Shown: positions 1-32,984 of the stretch, piece after piece
Layout of the letters: every line of letters starts with the position of its first letter
How positions within the stretch are numbered: position 1 is the stretch's first letter
Assembly: GCF_964204645.1 (NCBI RefSeq)
Contig: NC_134033.1
Location: 10,140,231-10,204,230 of the forward strand
Length of the DNA: 64,000 nucleotides
Direction: 5' to 3'
Source of the DNA: Tubulanus polymorphus
Lineage: Eukaryota > Nemertea > Palaeonemertea > Tubulaniformes > Tubulanidae
Made by a program: the position numbers and the translations under genes
Notes under the pieces: generated by a model
Databases searched by the model: none
The model's input: the letters and a program-made list of their open reading frames with translations, nothing else
Told to the model about the DNA's origin: nothing

Positions 1-1098
1 TCCACAAAACAACCACCTTAATACAAACAGGTTCCCGGATATAATGTATGTTTATTTTCGCGAGTTTGTTAAATTTACGCGTTTTCATCAAATTGATTCA
101 CCATCAGAAATTCGTTGGTCGCCAAATGAAGGCACCGTATACCTCACTGGTCTTAATAAAGTAACATTTTCATTATGGCAATCTAGACAATTTTAGAATC
201 ATTATTTTGACCAACAGTCGGACGTGAAAATGGCACTGAAACGTTAAAAACGAAGGCTCGCCGTTTTCTAAGAGTGCACCGACTAAACGTATACACGATT
301 TCACACTTGAAATAGCTTCCAAACGAGTTTCGAATATCAAAAACAATATAACGCTTATAGATATATACGGGCTCGAGATAATTTCACTCGGCGGTGGTGA
401 CACACCACGGACACACATCGTCAACAAGCAGACTGGTGACTCTACTGACTCAACAGGTGGACTCCAGGATTTAACCGACTCAGCAGGTGACTCCGAAGAT
501 AACTGACTCTTCTGGTAATATTTCGACGCACTGGGAGTCAGGGAGATGCATTTGAAGGATTTTCCCAAAAATAATTTCGAGTGTGAAAATACACCGCAGG
601 CGCAACGCAACTCGAGCGCGGTTTTGCGTCGGTGTTCATTACTATAGGAAATCATAGTTTTCAATATCAAATTACACACAGTGCGATATCAAGTGTCCCT
701 CCTAAACACACGGCGAATCTAATCTATTCAACCTTTACAGTCTACAGTTTACAATTTGATATCAGAGTTAAATGAGGGTAAATAAACAAAAACTAAATCT
801 GATAGTAAATTTTTGATGCCACTCGCGTGAAAATGACGTTATTCCGGAACCCTATAGATATAGGGTACATTAAACCGTCCGTGCTGCTTATACTTTGAAA
901 TCAACTTGAATAATCGAAATTTTTTCAAAGAGAAAAATTTAGATACAAGATAATGAATATATCTAGGCCAGCTGTAAACTACGATTTATGAGGTAGGATT
1001 GTCTCTGTGAATATTTCACATAATGTCGATCGGATACCGAGTCCAGAATCGGTACTCTGTTCTAGACAGTTGTAGGCTACAACAGTCAGCGAACATCT
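1..1098. other. intergenic, no gene recognised
   Basis: A 168-codon open frame on the minus strand (about 173-679) has no recognisable domain, signal peptide or splice context, and it overlaps short GACTC-rich direct repeats near 430-510. I treat it as a chance frame. Nothing else is supported in this stretch. Confidence 0.4.
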
Positions 1099-1208
1099 GG
1101 ACCCAGTTCCACAGTCGTGAGTTAGAGTTAACTCTGAGTTAAAGTTAGTTCATTTTCAATGAGTTAACTCTGAGTCAAATCTTAACTCAGAACTGTGGAA
1201 CTGGGCCC
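1099..1208. repeat. short inverted-repeat element (MITE-like)
   Basis: The ends are inverted copies of GGACCCAGTTCCACAG (1099-1114) and its complement (1193-1208), with one mismatch. The interior is built from GAGTTAACTCTGAGTTA-type motifs that are also partly self-complementary. A sister copy lies at 7670-7822, and the same end sequence is amplified as a minisatellite at about 9480-9760. No coding capacity, so it is non-autonomous. Superfamily not determined. Confidence 0.65.
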
Positions 1209-2585
1209 TGACGATGAAAAATGAATTAATTTTTAAGGGCCACTCAAGTTTAACAGGCAACGGTGGAAATCGGTCTAGGGAAATCTTAAGTTTTCCAAAT
1301 GAATAAATGTCAGTAGAATTCACACCTGATCCGAGCCGCGCGCAGTATATGCCGAGTTTACCGAATACGGTGTAGTCTACTGTAGCTGGTTTTGTCCTTT
1401 TTTTCTATCTAGGTATAAAACTCCGCAAGGAAAAATGTAGGTGGTTCAAATAGTTGACGCACAGGATGCGACAATAGAAGAAACCGGTTTGAAGGGTAAA
1501 AGCGAATGCGCGCAGAGCAGCGCAATCCACGCTAACAAAAACACCACCGCCGAGAAATACGTGTAAAAAGCTCCCCCGCGGAGTTGACGCTACGTAGGCG
1601 ATTCTCAGGATTCATCGGTTCTTGTAAATATGTCTTCAGGCTTAATTTGACTCGTATTTGATCAACAAATATCATCAAACCTAAAAAGTACAACTGATAT
1701 CGCTGTCCTCAGTCAAACCATGGACTCTAAAATGATCGTTTTAGAGTCCATAGTCAAGCAAAAAGCAAGAGCCCTAAATTCTTGAAATAAAAACCAAAAA
1801 ATCCATAAACTCATGTTTGTAGATCATCTTACGGGTGCAATCAAACCAAACCAGTTCTATGATTTTAGGTTTTTAGTGTAGAATATCAAATTAAGCGGTA
1901 AAATTTCAGTGAAATACTGAGAATCCTATATACGTAGAGTTTACGTTAACGAGCTCAAGGGGCGAGTTCTTTGAAAACAAATTCCCGGGAGCCTCCAGGG
2001 CCACGGTGAAATACTTCACATGAAGCTATGTCGGTGCGGCCGTGCTTGTCCTTCTTGAACTAGAAAAAACTCGTTCTAGTTTTGTAGTAAAACTACAAAA
2101 GTGCGCGTCACGTAGGCCGCCGCATAACTGACGTGTTCTCCGTTCAGCGGGAGAGACGTGCTTCTTTTAAATCGAATAAAAATATCACCGGTTAGTCATA
2201 GATTCCGTTTCGACCTTCACGACGCCGAAGGGTGATTTCCGTAACCCTAGATGGCGCCACTAGCCGGCGGCGGCGTGCCGATTGACGTCGTATGGAAAAT
2301 ACGGTTACTTTTTTTCCTCGGAATGACGCGCGATTTCCCCGCGCAGCAGACTCATCAGAGGTGCACAATCGATTAGAAACTCGCGGATAAAAAATACTCG
2401 TAACCAGTCGACGTATACATGAAATAAAACGAGTCTCCCCCGAACTGCGCGGCTATTCACTTCAGTATTGCTTTTTTTCCATTTTTGCTATGCACTTCCC
2501 GTGCGTATGATGCCAAAAACCTTGAAGTTTAGACAGGCATTTCAACTCACCACAAAATATTCACTTACAACTAATTAGATAATAG
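1209..2585. other. intergenic, no gene recognised
   Basis: Unique-looking AT-rich sequence with a more GC-rich stretch at about 2100-2360. No reading frame, splice series or RNA gene could be supported. A short hairpin made of complementary TCTAAAACGAT-type segments lies near 1727-1752. Confidence 0.4.
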
Positions 2586-2800
2586 ACTCTGACTCTGGGT
2601 CGATTCGGTCTGGTTGAAACATCCCAGGATCCATGTGTCAGTCTGGGTAATTCTGGATTCTCCTATGCAGTCTGGGTCATTCAGTCTTGGTTCTCCCGTG
2701 CAGTCTGGGTGATTGTGGGTTCCCTGTGCCAGTCTGGGTCATCCTCGGTCTCCTGCGTCATTCTAATCAGTCTGCGATCCCCATGTGTCAGTCCGGGATG
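2586..2800. repeat. degenerate minisatellite, CAGTCTGGGT core
   Basis: Variants of CAGTCTGGGT followed by a variable TTC/TCTCC segment recur about every 30-35 bp, for example at about 2639, 2669, 2701 and 2733. A short open frame across it is a by-product of the repeat. Confidence 0.6.
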
Positions 2801-5809
<3,009 letters not shown>

Positions 5810-5816
5810 ACCTGAC

Positions 5817-6430
5817 CACAGGCACTTGAATATGGGCTTTGATAATGGATAAATATTTGATAATTTACCAGCGATACGTTAATCCTACTTTAATAGATCG
5901 CCATGTTTTATAATAAATTTACCCATGATGCAACGCGCGCCAGTCGTTTAGCTATACTATACAGAAAGGCTGGAAACGATCCTATCTCCGTAATGCTTAA
6001 ATCTACCCGCAGTTATCGGGACAGATGACGTCACAGCAATCCCGAAGAGGCATCGCGAATTTTCAAAAATCAATTTTGCTGCCATTTAAAATCTTTAATG
6101 GAGCTAAAACAGTGTCAATGTTTCCAAAAAAATCATCTACAATTGAAATTATGGGCGCTCCTATATTTCAGGATTAAAATTGACACTAAGGACGTACTTC
6201 GGCAATCATCGGCAGTGTTCGGCTGTCCCGATAACTGCGGGTAGATTTAAGCATTACGGAGATAGGATCGTTTCCAGCCTTTCTGTATAGTATAGCTAAA
6301 CGACCGGCGCGCGTTGCATCATGGGTAAATTTATTATAAAACATGGCGATCTATTAAAGTAGGATTAACGTATCGCTGGTAAATTATCAAATATTTATCC
6401 ATTATCAAAGCCCATATTCAAGTGCCTGTG
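5817..6430. mobile_element. foldback DNA element with 208-bp terminal inverted repeats
   Basis: The left arm (5817-6024) and right arm (6223-6430) are each 208 nt and near-perfect reverse complements; one mismatch was seen, within the CGCGCGCC segment. They enclose a 198-nt spacer. The tips read CACAGGCACTTG. The 7-mer ACCTGAC lies directly outside both ends (5810-5816 and 6431-6437), and the match can be read as 8 bp if the last base is shared. This is a target-site duplication and marks the whole unit as a single insertion. No ORF of note, so non-autonomous. A 7-8 bp duplication would suit a hAT- or Mutator-like mechanism, but the superfamily is inference. Confidence 0.9.
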
Positions 6431-6437
6431 ACCTGAC

Positions 6438-7669
6438 CCCCGTTAGAAGTAGAACAGATTGGTTGGTGTTTTGGTGCGATGTGCAGTAAAGAACACAATG
6501 TTGTCTCTTGGAACGGAGTGCTAAAACAATGGGCAGCAAATCGAGATGAATTACAGAAAACATCATCGATTTAGAAATATTCAATACGACATTTATTTTA
6601 ACTCTATTTACAAAAAACAGCTATTCATATTGAAAATTCGATCAAGACAATGCAGTATATATATAATACAAATAATATACGACAAACCAGCGGGGAAGCA
6701 ACTTTACAATGTAACTCAATATTCAATACAGATGTTAAAAGTCGCGATTAAAAATGTCTCTATCTGATTAAAACACCAACATTTGGGAAATTACAGTAGG
6801 AACCAGTTCTACAAAGCAGATATGACGATAAGTTACTTAATAACCACTTTCTCGTTCTCAATAACTTCAACGATTCAGTAAAATTATGATTAATTACTAA
6901 TGGTGCCTTCTTATTCTCGATGACTTCAACTATTCAGTAAAATTATAATAAGTTATCAATAACTTCGATAATATGATTTGATTATAATGGAGCTCCATGG
7001 AACTGGAGAACCTCTGTCAATTCTCTGATCTTAGGGATCTTCCCTGCTCTCCCTCTCTGCAACTTCTCCCCTCTTACCGATGACAGTAAACATTATTATA
7101 CCCTGTTAACTATAAAAGAAGTATCATCACTCTGTGAGGACCAGTGCGTGACCCTTACGGAGATAAATCAAGGCGTGGTTCATACTAAAAAGCTGATAAA
7201 CCATCACTAATTTCAGGATGAGATCCCGGGTTTCTGGACTCCCTTCGGTTTCGATAAAACCCGAACGTTATGTTCTACGTCGTTTCAGTTTGAGTTCAGT
7301 TGAAAGTTTTTGATGAATTATTTTACATATATATCACACACACACACGATAAATACTAAATACAAATCACAATTAATTTATTTCACAAACTGTAATCAAA
7401 ACCCGTCATCTCTACATACACATTGTCCTAGTCCGGACTTCCATACAATCTGATTGGTCCATTACACGAGCTATCTCTGCAAATTGACCAATGAGAACAG
7501 AGAACACATAAATGATGTCGGTCCATTTAAATATGGACCCAAACAGCACATATTCATAACCGGTATCACTGGACCTCATTGGGCCTGCCCCTTACCACAC
7601 AATCTTTAGATAAGTAAACTTCAAAAAGTCTCTTAGTTCTTTACCAAATTTCCGTCTGTGGGTCCAGTT
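6438..7669. other. 3' flank of the receptor gene, no coding feature
   Basis: AT-rich, with a short CACACA tract near 7337. On the minus strand an AATAAA at 7377-7382 lies about 530 nt beyond the stop codon of the minus-strand receptor gene and could serve as its polyadenylation signal. No gene seen. Confidence 0.35.
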
Positions 7670-7822
7670 CCACAGTTCTCGGTTAACTCCGTTTCACTCA
7701 GAGTTCAACGATATTCAAAAATGAACTGAGAGATTTCGACTCTGAATTAACTCTTACTCAAAACTGTGGAAATGGGTCCTGAGTTGAGAGTAAACTCTAA
7801 CTCAGAACTGTGGAACTGTGCC
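7670..7822. repeat. second copy of the CCAGTTCCACAG inverted-repeat element
   Basis: Begins GGGTCCAGTTCCACAG and ends with the complementary CTGTGGAA...GGTCC at 7764-7779, followed by an extra, slightly diverged right end at 7808-7822. The interior shares the GAGTTAACTC-type motifs of the copy at 1099-1208. It sits just beyond the 3' end of the receptor coding region. Confidence 0.6.
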
Positions 7823-7908
7823 GATCGCGGACCTGGAATGGTTAATTCATTAACTTCCTCATCTACGAAGAAACATAACATATCGACAATGTTCGAAGGT
7901 GATCAAAG

Positions 7909-23618
<15,710 letters not shown>

Positions 23619-26600
23619 CTAAACAGCCATCATCAGGCATACTCGCTGAGTATGCTGCACCAGTATGCCTAGTGATGCCTATTAGATAATAGCAGAAACG
23701 TCTCTGAAATAGCCTACAATCACATCTTACAGAATATTAGGTCTTTTGCTGGATTCATCGTGGGATTTCTACTTATTCATCTTACACACGGAAAGTGTTT
23801 ACTATCGCAATATATAACGTTGTTAAAACCAATGGGCAAAGATGGATTAGAACATGCTGGGGTCACGTCTCCCCTCCTGAAGAATAATGATCCGTGGCCG
23901 CAGTTCCGAATAGAACCACACATTGAGTTTTGTCTGGCCCCATCTTGCGTCTCCCACGATGGTTAGGAAGCATCTCAAAATAGTTGCGTCAATTAGAATA
24001 ACTGTTTAATTCGTTTTAACCCCCCCCTTGATTAAGACACATGCCAAAGTTGGAACTATTGATTATCTAATGAGAGACCACAGACAAAAAAAAGACATTC
24101 TCACGAGTGTATTTCGATCACAACTTTTAATTGAAAAATAAATTTGTTAAATTACAAGTGGAAAACCTATTAAACTCTAATAGACCTTATAAACAAAATC
24201 AAATATACCAACAGCATCTAAAAGAGAGACGGTTAAATCTACTGCTTGTTATATGAAACTGCAATTCAATTCAATTCAATGTGATATATTTATTGCCCCG
24301 CAATAAAAACTCGATAGTTCGGCAGTCGTGATGAATCCGCAAGTTATTCTAATTGGAGTAACTATCGGAATTTTGAGATGCTCCCTTACTCGAACTGTTT
24401 TCACAGTATAGGACCCCTACATATTGGGCTTAAACGATTGCCTTGACCAGGAACAGGACCAATGATAAGTAACATAACATAGCTATATAGCGAATAGCAA
24501 GTTATTCATATCTATCAAGTGCTTGGTAGATAAATCACATACAGACATATTAGGCGCCTCTCATAAGATGCACTTGAATAAAGCTGACATTGTAAAAACG
24601 TTTGTCTGAGAAGAAGATCGAGTTGTATGAATTGACGCTGAAAGATTGATGATAATGGTGATGATGCTGGATTTATGTAGATACAACATCTCCAGTAATA
24701 TTCAGGATGCAATTTATTGTCATCGCTAGAATAGTTTCCACATTGATTTTTTTCAGCTACAATGACTCGACAGAATGTGAATGTGTCGATTATAGCTTCT
24801 AGCGTTTCTGTATCTAGATTCATTACGTGAATCGCTGTCTGAATGCATGCATCTACTCAAATCAACTAGCCACTCTGGTGGTAGCTAATACCATTTGACT
24901 CGTGGTGCCGATTCGCTATGTCTGGTAGCCACACTTCTATTTGACTAGTGGCCTCAATTCGCAATGTCTGGTAGCCACAATTGCACTGTCTTGCTGAGAT
25001 CCTTATTGTTCTATCCTAGAAAGTGGATAGCTTCAATTTGGTTATCAAAAGGAATGGGGGCATTACCTGTTATCCGCATTCTGGAACAATCTTTAAAACC
25101 GCTGACTGTCTCGACTGTGGAACCAGCAGTGGATCCATGGGTTGCACGTGAATCCCCCCCTAAAGTCTTCGCTACTCGAGTGGTTCTACTTGCAAATGGA
25201 ACGCGTCTCCGCGCAACTCTCTTCTTTTAAAAATTTGTGGGGAAGATTCTTTCCTTTTCCAGACCCCCGTCCTAATTTGTGCACCCACTCCCTGAAATCC
25301 TGGATCCGCTGGTGGAAACTGTCAATAGAGTTAGCTGGCTCAGGATGCCTGAATACGGTGATGAATGGTGGGATGTGCTTCAATCTACTGAAGGCTGACA
25401 CTCTGAGTCTCTGGAACCCCGAATTTGAATTTATCTCAGATCAAAACACACTCCACCTAATACTCAGTCGTTGAGAAGAGTTGTTTTGATCTGATCGATA
25501 ATTTGTCTGACGGAAAAAGCGTGTCTATTGTTAGAGAGAACATATGATCCACATCTGTTGTCGTCATCAGGTTGGTTTAAGTACATACACACACACGCAC
25601 AATGTAAAATCGATACTTACAGTGGAAGACATTACCATTGTAAAAATAAGCGGTTTGTATTTAATAAAGATAAAACTGAAAGGGCGTTATCAGACTCAAT
25701 AAGATTAGAGATACGTTTTAATTTTCTACGGGGGGTCGAGTACGTAATATTTAACTAATAGTCGCCGAAGGGCGGAGCCCGCTCGGGCACGGAACGCATA
25801 GAAATGCAGTGTAGGGGGCACAACCCCCTCTCGCAGCGCAGCGGAAATTTCTGCAAAATCATGTCATGGTGATGCATTCTGACGCAATCTACTAAGCCTA
25901 TTACCAACGAATACGTCGAGAACAACGGGACCTAACCATCCACAAATATTAATGATTCCATCTAATATTTGATCCGAGTGGGATCTGCCCTTCAGACAGA
26001 AATATTTTAGGTAGGCAGTAAAGACCCAGCATCGGTGAGTGCAATAATCAGGCGTTGTTTGTGACTGGTGACGACGCATCGACGATCGTAAAGTGCTTCC
26101 ATCGCATTATCGAGGTCAATTCCCTATGCGATGATCGTTTGGGAAATTTTTTAAAGGGGGTCGTTCGCACCCCCCGGCCCCCCTCTGGTGCCGCCCATGG
26201 ATTTTATGAAAATGTTTATCTAAACAGTTTTACATGGCTAGCGCTATACCTAATACACGATGGGCAGAGAACTAAGGACCTTAACTGTTGATTGGGGCCG
26301 TAGACCCGTTTCTAAATAGTTATCTTCAGGATCGAATACTCTTAGGAATATTACCGGTAGTCAAAACGTCGAAACTTCATTATTAACTTCAGGATCCCTC
26401 CAATACTGATGAACTTAAAAATCGGTACGTCAGATGCACGACTGGATCTTGTGCGCTCACAGAACCCCGTGCACTGGCGGACCTCAATGGGACTTGGCAC
26501 TGCACTTTGGACAGCGGAAGGTCAAATATAGTGGAAAGTCTATTTACATCATCTGTGTGTATATGAATTGGGGTATGTATTGGTTGGATGGGATAGGGTT

Positions 26601-27200
26601 AGTACATATCGAAGTAGATATTGCTAGAAGGGAAAATAAATCGATATTGAGGCATTGATTGATTATAACCACAGATATCCCGGTCGCCGCTGTGGATCGT
26701 CGAGTGATAATCGGCATCACACACGGGTAGACTATTGATGACACTGTTACTGAGTTGAATGCTTCCCCGCCAACTCTCTCGCTCACTCGCTCTTGAGGTG
26801 AATGTAATTGTCCTATAAGGTTTGCGGCTTTTCATCCGCGTTTTGTCAGCTTCATTTTGGATCACCTCAACATGGAACATGTCGACCTCAACTTAGACGG
26901 AATTTCAGCTTTGAGAACGTCATAGTCCGGGGTCCGGGTCGTGCGTAGAGCTCGATGTGGAGGCTGCTCTAGACAGCTGCCAAGGGGGAGACAAACAAGG
27001 ATTGGAACTTGTGATAAACAAACTCGATCCTCTTACAACTGCGACGCAACAAATTCCCTACACCTGGGAACTGACACGACTCTGTGTCTATCTCACACTC
27101 AAAGATTAACAGATTTTAATGAAACTTACCGAATATCAGTAGCACAGCGTGAATTTCCATTATAAACGATTTAGAACGACTTAGATAGTCCCGTTGCTCA
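23619..27200. other. receptor upstream region with mixed repeat debris
   Basis: Expected to hold the receptor promoter. A 46-bp tandem pair lies at 24891-24982 (TTGACT..TGG..ATTCGC.ATGTCTGGTAGCCACA). The segment 25240-25470 looks like transposon-derived non-coding sequence (on the minus strand GGATCCAGGATTTCAGGG then GTGCACAAATT). G/C runs at 25740-25850 and 26150-26190 also suggest element ends. Minus-strand frames at 24515-24823 and 26599-26880 show no recognisable domain. No gene called. Confidence 0.35.
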
Positions 27201-30200
27201 ATATTCCAGTAATTACAGGTAATCTAATGTAGTAACATGCAATCACCCAATGTAATTATACAATGTAGTCATATATAATTATATGTCTGTCACCGACTGA
27301 TGGTGCAGTAAGACACTCGTTAACGATTCTCAGATGTCGCAACAACCGAATTTCGGAATTTCAATTAAATCTTCGACAAATTTCTTCGGCATCCGCTCCT
27401 GAAGAATTTGGTTGTTTAATTATAGATTGCTGGACGCGGAAACGATAGAACCGTAAAAAAAAATAGTTTCAAAATCCAGAGATTATACTCAGTGAGTTAA
27501 AAAAAAAACTTGGTGCACTGTTCCCAGACTAGTTCATTTCTCTGTATTTAGTTTTCTCATTGTTGTTGTTATTTTTAGCTATACGTCGTTTTTTCAGCAG
27601 ATCTGCTGCTGCTTTTGTATCATTTTCCAGTCTCTTTTTTGTTTCCCATGAATCGAACGTTGAAACGGTAACAGCAACAAATACTGAGAGGTGAAAATAA
27701 CGCAATCCTTTTCCGTACTATTCACACACCGTAAAATTTCCGAGAGAAAATATTAAATGTTGTTTGTTCTAACGGTAGGAAGCTGAAACTTTTCTATTTC
27801 CAATTTTCCTGATCTTTATACTACTGTATTTCAGATATTCAAAAATATCCTTCACTGCTGTCAGTTCGGCACCAAGCGGGTCACATCATTCCGAGTTTAA
27901 AAACTGTAGTCGCCTTGAACTCAACGCTTAAATCGTAGCCAAAGGCTTTAATCATCCGCCGAATTGATAGCTTAAAATAACTTTAATTATCAATTTGGTT
28001 GTTGTTTTATCTCCTTTGATTTTCGTCATTCAAAGACGACGTTCGAACGGTTTAATAAACTGCAGACTTTGATGATCGCTTTCGACTTGTAACAAAAGAA
28101 GCCACGAAGAAAACCGCCGCCGCCATGTTTACAGCTACACTGAGATTGACACAGTTTGAAGGTTCGTTCTAATCGGGAATAACTAATATTCAAACCACAG
28201 CAGTTTATCCTATATACATGAGCTTTTTCTTGGGGGGGGGGGGGGCTTGATCAAATATGTATATATATTTATATATATCCAACGGTTCCCTTACTCTTCG
28301 GTTCCTACTGCTCACTATGTGTGTATATATGTGTATGCGGGCTTTAAGGGTCCTCGAACCTGTTTAATTCCATCACCACAAAAGATCGGTAAAAACCGAG
28401 TTCTTTGTTTGTTTGTCGAATATAGAAATGACACCGCGAAAAAATTACATGGCTTTGCTTATGTTCTAGAATTTGATATTTGATTGATCTCGTTAACTAC
28501 GAAAAGATTAATCTTATCAATTTTGAAAATAGAAAAAAAAACAATGAATTTAATTTCTAGAAAACTTAATTCTGTTCTTCAATCATTTTCGTATACATTT
28601 AATATTCAAACGTAATTAGCAAGTTGATTCCGAAAGCGTTTCATCCTAAGGTCGTCGAGAACTTTACGATTAATCAGTAAATTGATTTTGTAAAAAAATC
28701 CAATTGAAACCTTTGAAAAAATAATGCAATATATAATCAAATCGTTTATGTTGACATATATAGCATATCTGAAACATTTATCTAAATAACCGAATCATCG
28801 AAACCTTTGATTCACAAGAAACAGTTTTACTTATCTCCCTCCCAGTCCCTCTCTCCCCCTCTCCCTCTCTCTCTCTATCTCCAAGGCGAATCTTTACGTT
28901 ACAGTTTCATCTATTCAGGCTGAACAGTTCACTTTGTTCCGTACTCTATATTCTCTAACAAGTAACGCACGGCGTTGTTTTAGTAAGTATCCGGTATCAT
29001 CTTTTTCACCGAAAATAAATCATCGGATATACATTACACGATATTTCCTTCGAGAATTATTTCTTGACTTGAGAAGTATATCCGTGGATTCCTTTTGAAA
29101 TATTTCCGAATTTACAGCAGTCCTACACGAACCTACACAACCTATATGCACTAGTAACGAAAGCTGAAAATCTTTTAAAAAAATCTGTCACCCTGCAGAG
29201 TACTACCTGTTTGCACGTTTACTTAGATTTAAAAAAATGAAGAACCGATATGAACTAAGTTTGCGGTAATGGCGACAACAGAATGTAAGCAGCCTGTAGC
29301 ACAGTAAGTGAAATCAGTGAAATCCTAATGTATTCCTTGAGAATATTTGTATTGTTTTAAATTGCAAATTTACGCAGGAATTTGCCACAGAAACTGTGAA
29401 ATAGATTTGATACATATACATCCGCTGTTAGTTAATGTTTCCCTTTTCGAATTATGATTAACTCTAGACGATGAATGATACATCTCTGAAAGCAGCACCA
29501 TGTTTGACTTTATGAGAGACGTTACTGTTTAATGTAGGAGACCCTTCTTTCTGTCGCCGACGACGTTTGCTGTATTAATAATGATCATAAAAATCTAGCC
29601 AATTTACCGATGTGTTTTCTGCGTAGAGAGAATCAGTCAGAGCACACTGCGAACTCATAACATCAATTCAACATCTCAAATCATGCGGAGAACGTGAATT
29701 TAATAACATCAAATTGACGTTAGTTATTGATAATGATTTTTTTTATTTTCGTGACGTCACAGACAGGCGCAGTGACGGGCAGCACGTTACCAAGTAAAGC
29801 CATGCTGGATACCTTGATTCTAATTGAACCCTTCCGTACGAGAACCGTTTTAAATCTATCGTTTATTCCTCAATATTTTTTCTAGGTGGAGTGTGAATAT
29901 CGTTAATTCTAAACACCGATGCAAATAGCCACATCTAAATGATACTACCGCTAAACTTATGCGAAATATTTTGGACCCATAACAGTTCCTGATCTGAGAC
30001 TGAACGACGACTGAGAGGCGACTGAAATTAACTAAAGTTGATACAAGATCAAACTCAATACTGTCTACTGGGTTTTATAGTCGTAACATACTACAAACGT
30101 TTTTGTATTGTAAGCGAATATTAGTAAACCTACTATATTCATCAAAACATTTTTAGAAAAATTCAGCTTTGATACCGCAAAAATCTGAAATATTTATCCA

Positions 30201-32984
30201 ATCTCTGTAAAACTGTAGTTATATCCATGTTAATCCTGATTAGAACGAACCGATGATCATATAATGAATTCCATTTTCCAATGATGACAAACACAGAATC
30301 ATTAACTCCGCGAACGTAAAATGACGATAACTGTCTGGTCCGGTATGATGACTATTTGGTCCGATATGATGACTGTCTGGTTCGGAAAGTTCTATAGACT
30401 ATATGATCCACGGTAAGCGACTACCTCTATATGAAGGTCCGGCGAGAACAGAGCGATTCATATCGACCAGACTCACTCTATATGTACATGGATACGCAAA
30501 CCCCGAGAGTCGTGAAAACCTATAGAGACACGTATATATATACACATATATAGTATATAGTGTATAACTACGACTACTCTTTACGTATTACCCCCGCGAC
30601 AGGTGTCTCGATCATCAGGAGTACGAGATTCAAATCCTATATAGTATCCGCCTCGCAAATGTGACACAGCCGCCCGTCACACCCGGATATTAGAGACTGG
30701 GAGAGTAAATACGTCACTATTCCACGGCTGAACGGCTGGGGCTAGGGTAAGTTTGGGGAACGGATGCTTTTAGAACCTGTTGCCAATTAAACATTATCCA
30801 TCGTTGTACATTCAACAAGATATATGCAACTTTATATCATGTGTAAATGTACACAATGCGGCGAGAAATGGAAATTAGAATTTACGAGAATGCGCGGGAA
30901 GAAGCTACGAGCCGGATGAGAATATGGCCCTGGAAGGGCGGTGAAATTGATAAGACACCTTTGACGAACAGAGGTTCCCCTCCCCTACGAGGAATCTATG
31001 CTAAAGGCCAGACGTTTTAGTACCAGATAGAGAGTGCTGCGAGAACCCGGTGCTAAAAAGAATGGAGTTCTGGTTGATACAATATTCTAGCATTGCTATT
31101 AGTGATTCATATTTTAAAACTGATGCAGCAATTTTTTGATGATAAATTACTTGAATGAAACTGAACGGTAGGAATTAACGGCAAAGATCGTAGCGGGTGC
31201 AGCATCTGGCTCTGGTGCTCCGGGTCACCAGTGACGCGTAACGCCTGAATTCCCCTGCGGAGACAGACGACCACAGCGTCAATGCTGTAAGTGAAATGAT
31301 AATAAATAATCAAATAAATGACTGACGTGTTTAACTTTATTGTTAGAATCACGCCGTTGCTCAGTAACGACGGTGCTGACTGGTGACCAGGGACGGCAAT
31401 GTCTGGTCGACGATGAGGATGACGTCATACGATACGATCGATGTGATTGGTCTAAAATATTCGCATCACATAGCAGCGCTAGAACCGGTTATAGAAACAT
31501 GGCCCGAATACATGCTTACATTGTCTATATCTATTGTGTTTATATACTTATTGATTGACATTAATGTGTTTATAAACGATAAGATCTTTGACTAATTCTC
31601 CATGTTTGTCACGACGGACATTTTCAGCCACATTGCGCGAATTGTGGGGAACATTCCAAACCTCGTCCACGACAGCTGCAGGGGCTCTTACGTACGGCGT
31701 GTAACAGCTAATGCTCGACATCATCCTCAGATCCTCGACTTTGTCATGACATCTCCAGCCTTCTCAAAATGTTTTCAGCACGCTGGTCTTAGGCCTAACA
31801 TACATACGTAATACTGGCGTCATAAGTCCTCGTACATTCCATCCCTCAATCCCTCTTCCTCCTCCTCGCTCTCTCTTCCTCTTCCCTCTTGTGAGAGAGA
31901 ACAAAGACACACCATCATCCTCTTAATCCCACGCACCAGGGTCACATTCCTGGTTACCTTGGTAACGGTTCGGTAACACGGTTTACCCGTGTTTATGTGA
32001 TGAATGCAGTTGGTGACTGACTGCAGCTTTCAGAGATAAATGAAAAAATTATGCTTTTCACAAAATTGTGCAGCCCAGTGACGAATATTCTATTGGTTAA
32101 AAATCAAATTAGTCAAAACGCCAAGCAATGCGCGAGGTTTCCGAACCTTGTATTTCGGGTTGGTGGCAGGGGATTTATGATATATAAGGTAATTCTTACA
32201 ACGGACAAAAAGTGCTATTACTTATTCTAACGATGGCGAGCGATTGTGTGGGCCCTCGTAGACATCGACCACTTTCAAATCTTGTAATATCCCTAGTGAC
32301 AACCTGACATCGTATCAAGATAATTGAATCAAAACATTTCCCAGCACTCTCTAAGCTGCATCTCTAAGCTGTATATCTAAAGCAATGGCGCTGCATGGAG
32401 AAACAATAACGAGTTAAGTAACATCTTTGTAGAATCCAAATGTGCGCGATAAAACCGATGCGATGGTCATCGGGAACCAGTTCCACATGATAGTGACTCT
32501 TAAGCAGTTATTCGAACCGGCTACGGTTTATACACTGATGTTTATGTTTATTTTATGAAGCCATTATTCTGCTTTAAACTGCCTTTTTTATGCTGAGATT
32601 GTGACATTTACTGCGCCGCCCGGTTTCATATGAACCAATCACGAAATATCAGATTTCTACCAATTTCTAAATGTCGTTTCCCCGGTATTCCCATTGTTCG
32701 ATCCTCTTACTGCTGGTCCAGATGATCTTAACGGGCGCGTATGGAGCACTTGTGGAGTAAAGAAACGTCACCTGAAACTGTCATGGGATTTATAACATAA
32801 TCACTATACACAAGAGACGTGAATTAAAAGTAGGCCTAGTCATATTCATCAAAGATGAATAGAGGGAAGGGGTGATGGGGAGGAGAAGGGAGCGAACGTG
32901 GCTGTTTTGAAAATAGAGTAAAAACCGATTAGTTTCATATATCGATCGTTAAGTAATCGTCGCGCTCTGTTGGTTTCGTCGTGT
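27201..32984. other. gene-poor interval
   Basis: AT-rich. A GCCGCCGCCATG with a good Kozak context at about 28115-28126 opens a frame of only about 15 codons (MFTATLRLTQFEG) reaching a possible GAAG|GTTCGT donor, so a first exon is conceivable but no downstream partner was found. Simple tracts: a G-run near 28233, CT-rich 28834-28881, and a 21-bp triplet repeat near 30325-30386 (GATGACTGTCTGGTCCGGTAT type). No gene called. Confidence 0.35.

Noticed and set aside
173-679. 168-codon minus-strand frame
   Set aside because: No domain, low-complexity SPPVES-type repeats from GACTC direct repeats, no neighbouring exons.
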